This document shows positions 7,957 through 15,645 of a stretch of 64,000 nt of DNA, piece by piece (positions within the stretch are counted from its first letter, which is position 1; each line of letters starts with the position of its first letter). The notes beneath the pieces are model-generated. The model was not told the DNA's origin, did no database searches, and saw only the letters and a list, made by a program, of their open reading frames with translations. A program made the position numbers and the translations under genes. The stretch comes from Gammaproteobacteria bacterium. GTDB lineage: Bacteria; Pseudomonadota; Gammaproteobacteria; Xanthomonadales; SZUA-36. The stretch covers positions 1 to 64,000 of the forward strand of contig JAJRRA010000072.1 of assembly GCA_024279945.1 (NCBI GenBank), given 5' to 3'.

Positions 7957-9228
7957 TCAACCTCTCTTGATCCCCAGCGTTTTCAATGACGCCTCAAGCA
8001 TGCGAAGATGCTCCACATTTTCGGCTAAGAGGATCACGGCAAAACTTCCGGTATCTGATAAATCTTCGCAGTTGAAGGGGAAAACGGAATTCAGTTTGCT
8101 GCCGTCGTAAAGAACTGAATCGATCTGTTTGTTCAATTCGCTAAAGGTGCAGGGGGCCGTCTTGATCTTGATAAATTCCCAGGCAGGAACAGGTCCCATC
8201 AATTCTTCAATGTTATGAACGATGAGGTTCACATAGGAAGAGCCATTGAAACGGGCATTATTCTCAACCGGGAAGATCCCTTCCTCTGCGACAATGTAAT
8301 CGAAACCGGTCAGCCCACAATATCCGGATGCCGCCATCGCGGTTATGATTTTCAGTGATGTCTGCTTGATGGCATCAAAAACTTGCGGTGCAGGGCCATC
8401 CCCCTTCAGGCTGCCGACGTGCACCATTCCTTCTTTGCAGATCTGTTCAAACATGCCGATATGGATGATTTTTCCATCCCGATCTACAACCCATTGGTCA
8501 TTCGGGCTGGAAGTGACATTCAGGAAGGGTTCAATGAGAACAACCTTTTCGCCGCTCTCGACAATAGTTTGGTACAGCCCGGCAAGGTCGTCGCCATTGG
8601 TCTTGTACAACGACATGCCAGCCTCACCCAGAGTACCGCGAATGATGACAGTGTCGTGGGTTGACAGATAACGCTCCACAAGGCTCTGCATCTGCTGAAA
8701 ATTGTCGTTCTTTTCCGGTTGCATGGTAAAGGCAACACCATCTACGACCGGCACCTTCAGTTCCTGACAAAAAGCCTTAAAGGTCGCCTTGTCATTATGT
8801 TTCAGGGTATCGGATGCTGTAGCACCGAAAAGATCAGCGCCAAGGGCTTCGGCTGCTGTGGCTTCCATTTGCGTCGAAAACCAGGGGGCGTAGACAGGTT
8901 TTCTACCCATCTCGCTGATTTTTCTTTGCACCGGTTGCGGATCGGCCACAATCAGTTCTGAGAGGGTCTTGCCGTTTGGCGGCATATTGTAGGCAACGAC
9001 ATGATCTGTTCCCAGACAGTGGGAGCGTAACCAGCGGTGATAGTCCTGGTCCAGTTTGCCTCGTAAGATCACCAAATCATCGGCACGTGCCGATGCCAGA
9101 GCGCGGTCAGATTTTGAAGTGACAGTGGCATCGCGACGAGAAAACTGGGAAAAGTGATCGGCAGCGTAAACGACCAGTTCGTCACTATTACCTGAAATAG
9201 CGGTTCTTATCGATTGAAAATCTGACAT
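7957..9228 (-). CDS. ATP-grasp ligase, last gene of a head-group-like operon
   Basis: 423 aa. ATG 9228 has GGAG seven bases upstream; a longer TTG start at 9243 is less likely. An N-terminal ~130-residue preATP-grasp region is followed by the ATP-grasp fold: HNDKATFKAFCQELKVPVVDG near 144, VIIRGTLGEAGMS near 195 (ATP lysine-equivalent region and glycine loop), and the metal-binding VENNARFNGSSY near 318. ATP-grasp enzymes join a carboxylate to an amine or similar nucleophile through an acyl-phosphate. Position downstream of a CDP-alcohol transferase and a PLP enzyme suggests it acylates an amino head group or builds its precursor. Substrate unknown. Confidence 0.75.
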   Translation of the reverse strand: MSDFQSIRTAISGNSDELVVYAADHFSQFSRRDATVTSKSDRALASARADDLVILRGKLDQDYHRWLRSHCLGTDHVVAYNMPPNGKTLSELIVADPQPVQRKISEMGRKPVYAPWFSTQMEATAAEALGADLFGATASDTLKHNDKATFKAFCQELKVPVVDGVAFTMQPEKNDNFQQMQSLVERYLSTHDTVIIRGTLGEAGMSLYKTNGDDLAGLYQTIVESGEKVVLIEPFLNVTSSPNDQWVVDRDGKIIHIGMFEQICKEGMVHVGSLKGDGPAPQVFDAIKQTSLKIITAMAASGYCGLTGFDYIVAEEGIFPVENNARFNGSSYVNLIVHNIEELMGPVPAWEFIKIKTAPCTFSELNKQIDSVLYDGSKLNSVFPFNCEDLSDTGSFAVILLAENVEHLRMLEASLKTLGIKRG

Positions 9229-9284
9229 TCTGGACTCCGGCAAGGGGGAATGGAAGTGGAGAAAGGTTACCGCTATCCTGCGGG

Positions 9285-9929
9285 TTAGAGCAATTTCCAG
9301 CCATAGAGCAGGGTCAGCATCAGCGTGTAAATGGTGATGGCGTAATACCAGCGTCCGGAAAATTTAGGGGTCTTGATCGGGGCGACGTTGAGGGCGGCTA
9401 GCACCATCAGCAGAGCGTAGAGAATCGGGCCGAAAACTGCAGAACTGACCAGCCCCTCAAAGAGGAACAAAAAGGCCAGGATAATGCCATTGTTGTCGAG
9501 GGCCAACCCCCAGTAGGTTGATTTATCCACCAGGCCGAAGACATTGAAATAGCTCAGCCGGATCACGCCGATTGCGACAATGACAAAAGCTCCGGGGATG
9601 TACCAGGGACTGAAGTTGCCATAGCTCAACAGGATAACAGCGGGGAAGATGCCGAAACTGACAATATCGATCAGTGAGTCGAGTTGAGCACCGAACTCTC
9701 CCTGCTCTGCGGTTCGACCTTTCATCTTGCGGGCGATAATGCCATCGCTCCAGTCAAAAAAGACCGCCCAGAGCAGGCCGATCATTGCCGCTGAGAAATT
9801 ACCCAGAAACGCGAAATAGATGCCGAGCACTGCACTAAGGAGGCCAGCCAGCGAGCAGATGTTCGGCAGGTCCTTCGCATAGTAAAGTATGGCCCTGGGA
9901 GTCGCAGGGTTATCCGGTGACGCACTCAT
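9285..9929 (-). CDS. CDP-alcohol phosphatidyltransferase family membrane protein
   Basis: 214 aa with about six membrane segments. The family signature is complete: D59-x2-D62-G-x2-A-R67, then G80-x3-D84-x3-D88 (DWSDGIIARK ... GAQLDSLID). The spacer between R67 and G80 is 12 residues rather than the usual 8. The four aspartates bind metal and catalyse transfer of a phospho-alcohol with release of CMP. Its ATG overlaps the stop of the aminotransferase gene (ATGA), so the two are translationally coupled. A canonical pssA is elsewhere (32184), so this copy probably uses a different alcohol, most simply the product of the neighbouring cytidylyltransferase. Confidence 0.85.
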   Translation of the reverse strand: MSASPDNPATPRAILYYAKDLPNICSLAGLLSAVLGIYFAFLGNFSAAMIGLLWAVFFDWSDGIIARKMKGRTAEQGEFGAQLDSLIDIVSFGIFPAVILLSYGNFSPWYIPGAFVIVAIGVIRLSYFNVFGLVDKSTYWGLALDNNGIILAFLFLFEGLVSSAVFGPILYALLMVLAALNVAPIKTPKFSGRWYYAITIYTLMLTLLYGWKLL

Positions 9930-11038
9930 GATATTTTTTTCAAACCAACAATTGTGGTCAGGGCCTCGGTCACGACTCTGTTTTCGGTCTTGGTGCGGCT
10001 GGCAATGCGGATGTAACGATCGGATTCAGACATGGTCTTACCCTGACAGTGCTTGATGTAGATATTGTGCTCGACGAACAGTCTGCGTGCTACTTCGGGA
10101 CCGGCAGGAGCATGGTCAGGAAGCCGGCAGAAGATATAGTTGGCGTCAGGCCGATAGACCTTCAGTCCGCTGATGGTACAGAGGTCCTGATAGAATTGAT
10201 CACGATCCGCCCGGACCTGATCGCAACTGGCGAGGAACTCCTGCTTGTATTCAGGGGCATGAACCAGCAAGGTTTCAGCAAATCCGTTGAGGTTCCAGAT
10301 ATGCAGCCCCTGACGAACCTGCTCAGCAAATTGCGCGTTGGCCGTCAGCATATAGCCGATGCGTAGACCGCAGATACCGTAAGCCTTGCTCATGCTCTTG
10401 AATATCGCAAGATTCGGATAGCTGGCGATGTCCTGCTCCAGACTTGCCCCGCCAAAATTCTCAGCAAAATCGATGAAGGATTCATCGATAATGAGCCTGC
10501 AGTTGTGTGCGGAGAGTTTGTCCAGCAGCCGGATCAAGTCGGCCTTCGGCACCAGCAGAGACGTCGGATTATTCGGTGACACCACCACCGCAACGTCGGC
10601 CTGACAACGGAGCGCCTCTGCCGCAAATTTATCCACGTCCAGTTGGAAAGAAGGGGCATCGAGCGCGAACTCGTTGATATTTTCCGTCGGTGCCGCGTTG
10701 GCGTATTCGTTGAACGACGGGACCGGGACAATCAGTTTTTTGGCGAGGTGGCCGGAAACGATCTTGATCAGTTCTGCCGCCCCGTTGCCCACCACAATCC
10801 ACTGTGGCGGTTGATTGATCAGTTTGCCCACCAACTCGGCCAGAACATCCTGAGCCACGGGATAGTTCAGCACCAGTTCATGGATTTGACTGGTCAGCTG
10901 CTTAAAAAAACGCTCGGGTGGAAAATAGAGATTATACAGGTAGGCGTGGTCGATAAAATCATGACGCCAATAGCCGCCGTGCTGGCGTTCAATTGCCTTA
11001 AATTGCTGCTCTCTGGCAGCACTATTCCGACCTGTCAT
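9926..11038 (-). CDS. class I/II PLP-dependent enzyme, HisC/CobD-like
   Basis: 370 aa, fold-type I aminotransferase. Visible PLP residues: SPNNPTS near 153 (Asn), DESFIDF near 185 (Asp pairing with the pyridine N), SMSKAYGICGLRIGY near 215 (Schiff-base lysine), and RIASRT near the C-terminus (carboxylate Arg). HGGYW near residue 20 recalls the HGG of CobD-type threonine-phosphate decarboxylases. The fold serves both histidinol-phosphate transamination and decarboxylation of phosphorylated amino acids. No his or cob genes are nearby. Next to a cytidylyltransferase and a CDP-alcohol transferase, production of an amino-alcohol phosphate is the more economical guess, but that is inference. Confidence 0.8.
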   Translation of the reverse strand: MTGRNSAAREQQFKAIERQHGGYWRHDFIDHAYLYNLYFPPERFFKQLTSQIHELVLNYPVAQDVLAELVGKLINQPPQWIVVGNGAAELIKIVSGHLAKKLIVPVPSFNEYANAAPTENINEFALDAPSFQLDVDKFAAEALRCQADVAVVVSPNNPTSLLVPKADLIRLLDKLSAHNCRLIIDESFIDFAENFGGASLEQDIASYPNLAIFKSMSKAYGICGLRIGYMLTANAQFAEQVRQGLHIWNLNGFAETLLVHAPEYKQEFLASCDQVRADRDQFYQDLCTISGLKVYRPDANYIFCRLPDHAPAGPEVARRLFVEHNIYIKHCQGKTMSESDRYIRIASRTKTENRVVTEALTTIVGLKKIS

Positions 11039-11108
11039 TTATTTTGTTGCCTTCGTTAAACGCTATCAGAAACGGATCGACCAAATTCTCTGTCCGTAGT
11101 TGAGCGGA

Positions 11109-12011
11109 TCAATCAGAGGTAGCTAAGGGTAAGAAGGGTGGTGTCGAATTTTTACGGATAACGGTATTTTTTATCTCGGCCATATTGCGAACGGCAATCG
11201 GGGCAATCTTTTGAACCAGAGGTTGAAGTTGCTGCGTGGCAACCTTGAGCGGGGAAGGCCTGGGGAACATCTTCTCAGCCGCGCTCAGGTCCTCAAGGGT
11301 GTCGATCTCATACCAGCAGTCCGTATCAAAGAAGACCGGGGAAAATGTGAGATTCTCCTCAGCGACCAACTCGGCGAAAACAGTCTCGTAGTATCCCTTC
11401 ACCTTCTGGGCGGTAATATGTCGATCCAGTCGCTCCCAGATCGATCGCCAGGTACTGCGGGAAAAGCTGTAGATGTTTACGGTCTTGAAATGGCTGGCCT
11501 CAGTGCGATTTACGGCGCCAAGCCAAAAAGCATCGAGTTGTTGTTGCTCATTGAGCGTTACCGTCGTGCCGTTCATCCATGGCAACCGCCTGGAGACGGC
11601 GATTCGGTCAGGCAGGAGCATCGGCTTGAGCAGTTTAGGTTGAAACACCAGATCGCTTTCAACCAGGAGGAAAGGTTCGTCGATCATCTTTCCGGCTAGC
11701 CACAACGAGTAGATGTTGTTGGTTGTTTTATATCGCGGACTGGCGATATATTCGATTTCAATATCGGCATAGCGGCTGCCGAGATAATTATGAATAACCT
11801 CCGACAGATGTCCGACGACTACCACCAGGCGTTTGAATCCGTGATAGCGCAGGGAGCGGACCAACCGTTCAAGGATGGGGATTCCATTGACCTCAACAAG
11901 ACATTTGGGTGTTGAATCCGTTAGTGGAGAGAGTCGACTCCCCGTACCGGCGGCCAATAACAAGGCGGTTTTCACCGGGGTACCATCATCTGAAAGGTCG
12001 CTATAATGCAT
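11109..12011 (-). CDS. nucleotidyltransferase, LicC-like (CTP:phospho-alcohol cytidylyltransferase type)
   Basis: 300 aa. ATG 12011 has GGAG seven bases upstream. The N-terminus has the sugar-nucleotidyltransferase signature LLAAGTGSRLSPLTDSTPKCL near residue 18, then TNNIYSLWLA near 98, a segment typical of LicC-like phosphocholine cytidylyltransferases, and VESDLVF near 118 with the metal aspartate. Residues after about 240 form a tail not found in short relatives. It would activate a phospho-alcohol as its CDP (or sugar as NDP) derivative for the downstream CDP-alcohol transferase. First gene of the operon 12011 to 7957; the gap to the next gene is 70 bases. Confidence 0.78.
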   Translation of the reverse strand: MHYSDLSDDGTPVKTALLLAAGTGSRLSPLTDSTPKCLVEVNGIPILERLVRSLRYHGFKRLVVVVGHLSEVIHNYLGSRYADIEIEYIASPRYKTTNNIYSLWLAGKMIDEPFLLVESDLVFQPKLLKPMLLPDRIAVSRRLPWMNGTTVTLNEQQQLDAFWLGAVNRTEASHFKTVNIYSFSRSTWRSIWERLDRHITAQKVKGYYETVFAELVAEENLTFSPVFFDTDCWYEIDTLEDLSAAEKMFPRPSPLKVATQQLQPLVQKIAPIAVRNMAEIKNTVIRKNSTPPFLPLATSD

Positions 12012-12329
12012 TAACACTCCTGCAATTGCCTGTAGTAAACAGGGGAAGGGGGCATGCCTTAGTGGAGCAACCGGCACTTTTGCTCAGGCAAAAAAAGCAA
12101 TCTACATCACGCGGGCAGGCTAAGAAACTGCACCAATACGAGCACGAGATTGAGCCCGTGCGGTGCAAGGGGGAAGTATTTTTTTGTGACAGGGATCATT
12201 GCCATCGGAGAATGTCCGCCCAATGCTCCGCAACGACAAAAACTAACAGAGCAGTATGTGATATTTACCTGCTGAAGTCAATAGTGAATGCAAATTGCAA
12301 ATGCACCACGTTCTACAGGCCAGGACACT
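12012..12329. other. leader region of the head-group operon
   Basis: No gene is seen. A sigma-70-like promoter on the minus strand lies at 12253-12281, leaving an untranslated leader of about 240 bases before the ATG at 12011. I could not identify a riboswitch or terminator in it. Confidence 0.4.
12253..12281 (-). promoter_or_regulatory. candidate sigma-70 promoter for the head-group operon
   Basis: On the minus strand TTGACT (12281-12276) is followed after exactly 17 bases by CATACT (12258-12253). The -35 matches consensus at five of six bases, the -10 at four of six. It points toward the cytidylyltransferase-like gene. Confidence 0.4.
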
Positions 12330-12599
12330 TCATGGGGTGTCCTGTATCCGAGACCTTTCTGTGGGAATCTTCGGGACCGCCAAAAAGAGCGCAATCTCTT
12401 CCCGGTTTCTCCGACAGGGTTTGAGTCTCCCGCTCAACCAGTCCGCCAACTGTTCCGGATCTCGTCCTATCTCAGTGCCGAGATGTTCCAAGGTCAGACC
12501 GTTGACCTGTTTGTACCAGGCCAGTTTTCCCAACAGATCGTCCGGTTGAGGGGTGGGGTTGTAGCCAAGAAAAGCTATGACTCGGGGGATAAAACGCAT
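12330..12599 (-). CDS. small helix-turn-helix protein, possibly a gene remnant
   Basis: 89 aa. The sequence resembles the short XRE-like tail that starts IPRVIAFLGYNP, continues with a GLTLEHLGTEIGRDPEQLADWLSGR helix-turn-helix, and is met as a C-terminal domain or stand-alone ORF in proteobacteria. Normally the second helix reads QxxLAxxLGVDPxTLxxWE. Here the pattern is intact enough for DNA binding. No convincing ribosome binding site precedes ATG 12599, and the first residues look like the middle of a longer domain, so truncation is possible. Target unknown. Confidence 0.5.
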   Translation of the reverse strand: MRFIPRVIAFLGYNPTPQPDDLLGKLAWYKQVNGLTLEHLGTEIGRDPEQLADWLSGRLKPCRRNREEIALFLAVPKIPTERSRIQDTP

Positions 12600-12754
12600 C
12601 TGCTTTATATTACATTCGTAAAATATTGTAAAGCTTTCGTTCTACCCATCTTGCCACTCACCGGTTGTGATGCAGCGATCGCAGCCGAGTCTTCACTGAC
12701 CAATGGGCGCAGCGATTGAAGCGCGTGTTTTATATTGATATCGAAATCTGCGGT

Positions 12755-13195
12755 CTACCCGTGTTCGCGGTGCCCGCAGTGCTTGCAGTTCACCCACTCG
12801 GCCTGGCCGTTTTCGTAGTATTCCTTTTTCCAGATAGGCAAGCGGGCCTTGGTTTCATCGATGATGTAACGGCAGGCGGCGAAGGCGGCATCGCGGTGGG
12901 GGGAGGAGACGCCTACAACGACCGCCACATCGGACAGTTCCAACAATCCGCTGCGGTGTACACCACAGGCGTTAGTCACGCCAAAGCGCTCGATGGCTTC
13001 ATCGATGATGCTCTGGCCTTCTTTTACCGCCAGCGGTTCGTAGACTTCGTATTCCAGACGCAGGACGCTTTGTCCCTCGTTGTGGTTTCGCACCCAGCCG
13101 TCAAACTGGACATAGGCGCCGCAAGCCGGGTCCAGCAGCTGTTTCCTGAATGCATCCGGGTCAATTGCCTGCGATGTGATTTCGAAGTGCTTCAT
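12755..13195 (-). CDS. moaE: molybdopterin synthase catalytic subunit MoaE
   Basis: 146 aa, full family length. Recognisable MoaE motifs: FDGWVRNHNEGQSV near 31, LEYEVYEPLA near 48, the HRSGLLELSDVAVVVGVSSPHR block near 80-101, and KARLPIWKKE near 117-126 with the active-site lysines. A cysteine pair CKHCGH near the C-terminus is an unusual extra. MoaE binds the MoaD tail and transfers sulfur to precursor Z (cPMP), producing molybdopterin. Its ATG overlaps the moaD stop (ATGA). moaC and later cofactor genes are not in the window. Confidence 0.93.
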   Translation of the reverse strand: MKHFEITSQAIDPDAFRKQLLDPACGAYVQFDGWVRNHNEGQSVLRLEYEVYEPLAVKEGQSIIDEAIERFGVTNACGVHRSGLLELSDVAVVVGVSSPHRDAAFAACRYIIDETKARLPIWKKEYYENGQAEWVNCKHCGHREHG

Positions 13196-13434
13196 CCGCC
13201 AGCCACCGGTGGGAAAAACAGTACTTCGTCGCCCTCGCTAAGGGCAGCGTTCCAGTCAGACATTTCATCATTGATGGCCACCAGGGCAGCAGAATAGGAT
13301 TGCAGGCCTTCATGCTTTGTGGCGCATTCGGCAAACAGTTCGGCCGGGCTGTTGGCGCCGGTGGTAATTGTTTCAAAACCGACACCGGTTTCTTCCCGGT
13401 ATGCCGCAAAATACCTGACCTTGATATTTTTCAT
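13192..13434 (-). CDS. moaD: molybdopterin synthase sulfur carrier subunit MoaD
   Basis: 80 aa from ATG 13434, with GGTGGATGAG just upstream inside the moaA 3' end. A ubiquitin-like beta-grasp protein: MKNIKVRYFAAYREETG at the start and FFPPVAGG at the end. The C-terminal Gly-Gly is the site of thiocarboxylation. A longer in-frame start would read through the moaA end and is not supported. It lies 4 bases after moaA and overlaps moaE. Confidence 0.92.
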   Translation of the reverse strand: MKNIKVRYFAAYREETGVGFETITTGANSPAELFAECATKHEGLQSYSAALVAINDEMSDWNAALSEGDEVLFFPPVAGG

Positions 13435-13438
13435 ATGC

Positions 13439-14476
13439 TCATCCACCGATTCGGTACATTTCAACTTTTTTCTGATCCTGTCCGGGTTGGCCGCGTTCTT
13501 CACTGTAACGGTCGTCCCGGTTCTCCCAATCCGAGCGAATCCGTTTTTGCAGTTCAGCGGGGTCTGCGTTATGCCGGATCAGCGGCATCAGGTTGGTGCC
13601 CTTGTTGGAGAACAGACAGGTATAAAAAATACCATCGGCTGTGATGCGGGCACGGGTGCAACCGCCGCAGAACGGATTGGAAATGGAGCTGATAAAGCCG
13701 ATTTCACCCTGGCCGTCCACGTATTCATAGCGTTGCGCGGTCTCGGCCGCCGTGCGTTGCTGGATCGGCTGGATCGGCCATCTGGCGGTGATTCGTTCGA
13801 TCCATTGTGCTGACGGGATCACTTCAGCAGCATCCCAGTGATTGCAGTTGCCTACGTCCATGTATTCAATCAGGCGAACGCTGTGACCGCTGCCGCGGAA
13901 ATGGTCCAGCAAATCCATGATGGTGTGACAATTGACGCCGCGCTGAACCACGGTATTGATCTTGAGGTGCTTGAAACCGGCTGCTTCGGCAGCGGCAATG
14001 CCTTCCAGGATTTGGTCCAGCCGGGCCTTACCACCGCTCATTTCCCTGAGGATGGTTTCGTCCAGTGTGTCCAGGCTGACGGTGATGCGGCCCAGGCCGG
14101 CTTCAGCCAAATCCTCGGCCAGGCGTGGCAGCATGACGCCGTTGGTGGTCAGCGCAATGTCCTCGAGTTGCGGGATGGCCGCCAGTGTCTGGATCAGTCC
14201 GGGAAGTCCGGGCCGGATCAGGGGCTCACCGCCGGTGATACGCAGCTTGCGCACGCCCAGGTCGACAAAGGTGTACACCAGGTCTTCGATCTCATGATCC
14301 GTTAGCAGTTTCACCAGTGGCAAAAATACGCCCCGCCCCTGTAGCGAATCTGCCGGCATGCAGTAAGTGCAGCGGAAATTGCAGCGGTCGATAACTGACA
14401 TGCGCAACTCGCGCAGGGGGCGCTGCAGGAGATCCTGCAGTGGATTGGGGTTGATGATTTTTACCGGTATCTGCAT
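13439..14476 (-). CDS. moaA: GTP 3',8-cyclase MoaA
   Basis: 345 aa. Radical-SAM cluster motif CNFRCTYC near residue 32, GGEPL near 90, and a second 4Fe-4S site in FCGGCTRARITADGIFYTC near 268. The C-terminus ends RIGG, the Gly-Gly needed for catalysis in MoaA. It converts GTP to 3',8-cyclo-dihydro-GTP with MoaC, the first step of molybdenum cofactor synthesis. ATG 14476 is chosen (GGATG upstream); a longer TTG start at 14497 would overlap nothing but lacks support. Lies between the TSUP gene and moaD on the same strand. Confidence 0.95.
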   Translation of the reverse strand: MQIPVKIINPNPLQDLLQRPLRELRMSVIDRCNFRCTYCMPADSLQGRGVFLPLVKLLTDHEIEDLVYTFVDLGVRKLRITGGEPLIRPGLPGLIQTLAAIPQLEDIALTTNGVMLPRLAEDLAEAGLGRITVSLDTLDETILREMSGGKARLDQILEGIAAAEAAGFKHLKINTVVQRGVNCHTIMDLLDHFRGSGHSVRLIEYMDVGNCNHWDAAEVIPSAQWIERITARWPIQPIQQRTAAETAQRYEYVDGQGEIGFISSISNPFCGGCTRARITADGIFYTCLFSNKGTNLMPLIRHNADPAELQKRIRSDWENRDDRYSEERGQPGQDQKKVEMYRIGG

Positions 14477-14489
14477 GTGTGCGCATCCA

Positions 14490-15278
14490 TTAAACAAAAG
14501 TCATTCCGTACCATTTCCACAACAATCGAGCCGCAACGTAAAGCACCAGGGCTGCGGTCAAGCCCTTGACCCATCGTTCCGGGAGGTGCTTTGAGCCCAG
14601 GCGGCTGCCAATTTGCCCACCGACTACCACCACGATAAACAGTGGCCAGGCATCGATTAATTGATTTCCTGCCCACTGTTGGGACGGCTCGCTTGCTGCC
14701 TGTTTCATCAATTGCCCGCTCAGACCGGCGATCGAGTTGAACAGTATAAACGCACTGGAAGCGGCCGCAATCCGGTATGCGCCGGCCCAGCGGGTCACAT
14801 GCAGCAGAGGCGACAGAAATATGCCACCTCCAATACCTACAATACCGGAAAGTAAACCGATTGCGGCGCCGGCCGGCAGCCCAACCAGCCAGGGGTTCAC
14901 TACCTGGCTGTGATATTCGCTGTCCGTGCGGGATCGGGAAGCCAGCATTTGTAACCCCGTCAGCAACAGGGTAAAACCCAGAAGGCCCACGAACCATTGC
15001 TGGGAAACCGGGATGCGTCCTCCCAGCCAGGCCATGGGAACCGATAAGGCGATAAAGGGCAGGATTTCCCGAATGCTGAAATGACCCTGGCGCCAGAACC
15101 AGTAAACACCGCCCGATACCACCAGGATATTGCAGATCAGAGCGATGGATGGAATCAGGCGGTAATCAACATCAGCGAGAACCAGCAGGGCATTGTAGGT
15201 GGAGCCGCCGCCAAACCCGACCATGGAGTAGGCCAGTGCGGTGACAAAAAATGCCAGTGCCAGCAGGGTTGAGATCAC
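14490..15278 (-). CDS. TSUP (TauE/SafE) family membrane permease
   Basis: 262 aa with about eight hydrophobic helices. The duplicated TSUP signature is visible: SMVGFGGGSTYNALLVLA near residue 20 and SGIVGIGGGIFLSPLL near 143. TSUP proteins move sulfite, sulfonates or related anions across the inner membrane. The GTG start overlaps the stop of the upstream DUF3144 gene (GTGA) and the stop is 13 bases before moaA, so it is in the moa operon. A role in sulfur or oxyanion handling linked to molybdoenzymes is plausible but not shown. Confidence 0.87.
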   Translation of the reverse strand: MISTLLALAFFVTALAYSMVGFGGGSTYNALLVLADVDYRLIPSIALICNILVVSGGVYWFWRQGHFSIREILPFIALSVPMAWLGGRIPVSQQWFVGLLGFTLLLTGLQMLASRSRTDSEYHSQVVNPWLVGLPAGAAIGLLSGIVGIGGGIFLSPLLHVTRWAGAYRIAAASSAFILFNSIAGLSGQLMKQAASEPSQQWAGNQLIDAWPLFIVVVVGGQIGSRLGSKHLPERWVKGLTAALVLYVAARLLWKWYGMTFV

Positions 15279-15517
15279 TTTCCAGCCTGGGCCTGCACTT
15301 CGGCTTTCTTGATGACCTGATGGTGTTCCAGTGTCCGGCGGTAGACCTCGACAACCTTGTCGACACCGGATGATTCCAGGGCGCCATTATTGCCGGCAGC
15401 GACGTAGGTTGCATAAATGCTGGAGGCGGTCATCAGTGAGCCTGAAACCATGACAATATCGATGCCTTCTTTCTTCAGGTCATTGGCAAGTTCGATGAAC
15501 TTGTTGGTGCAGTACAT
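15275..15517 (-). CDS. small DUF3144-like protein
   Basis: 80 aa from ATG 15517 with AGGA about eight bases upstream. The sequence (NKFIELANDLKKEGID.., ASSIYATYVAAGN, GVDKVVEVYRR) matches the DUF3144 pattern of an FIxLAN start and a Y-A-x-Y-V-AGN core as I remember it. All-helical, soluble, function unknown. First gene of the DUF3144-TSUP-moaA-moaD-moaE run, coupled to the TSUP gene by a GTGA overlap. Confidence 0.7.
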   Translation of the reverse strand: MYCTNKFIELANDLKKEGIDIVMVSGSLMTASSIYATYVAAGNNGALESSGVDKVVEVYRRTLEHHQVIKKAEVQAQAGK

Positions 15518-15645
15518 GTGATTTTCCTGATTGCTCACGCAGGTGCTCCGCTTAAATAAATGAATGGGCGTATTGTAATCGTATTGGCTTGCAGATGGCA
15601 TAAGTTGCAGGCAATGTAATAATCTGTATTTGCCTGCTTTGAAGC

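Noticed and set aside
9926-11038. Assignment of the PLP enzyme as HisC of histidine synthesis
   Set aside because: No his genes nearby and the neighbours point to head-group chemistry; left as HisC/CobD-like.
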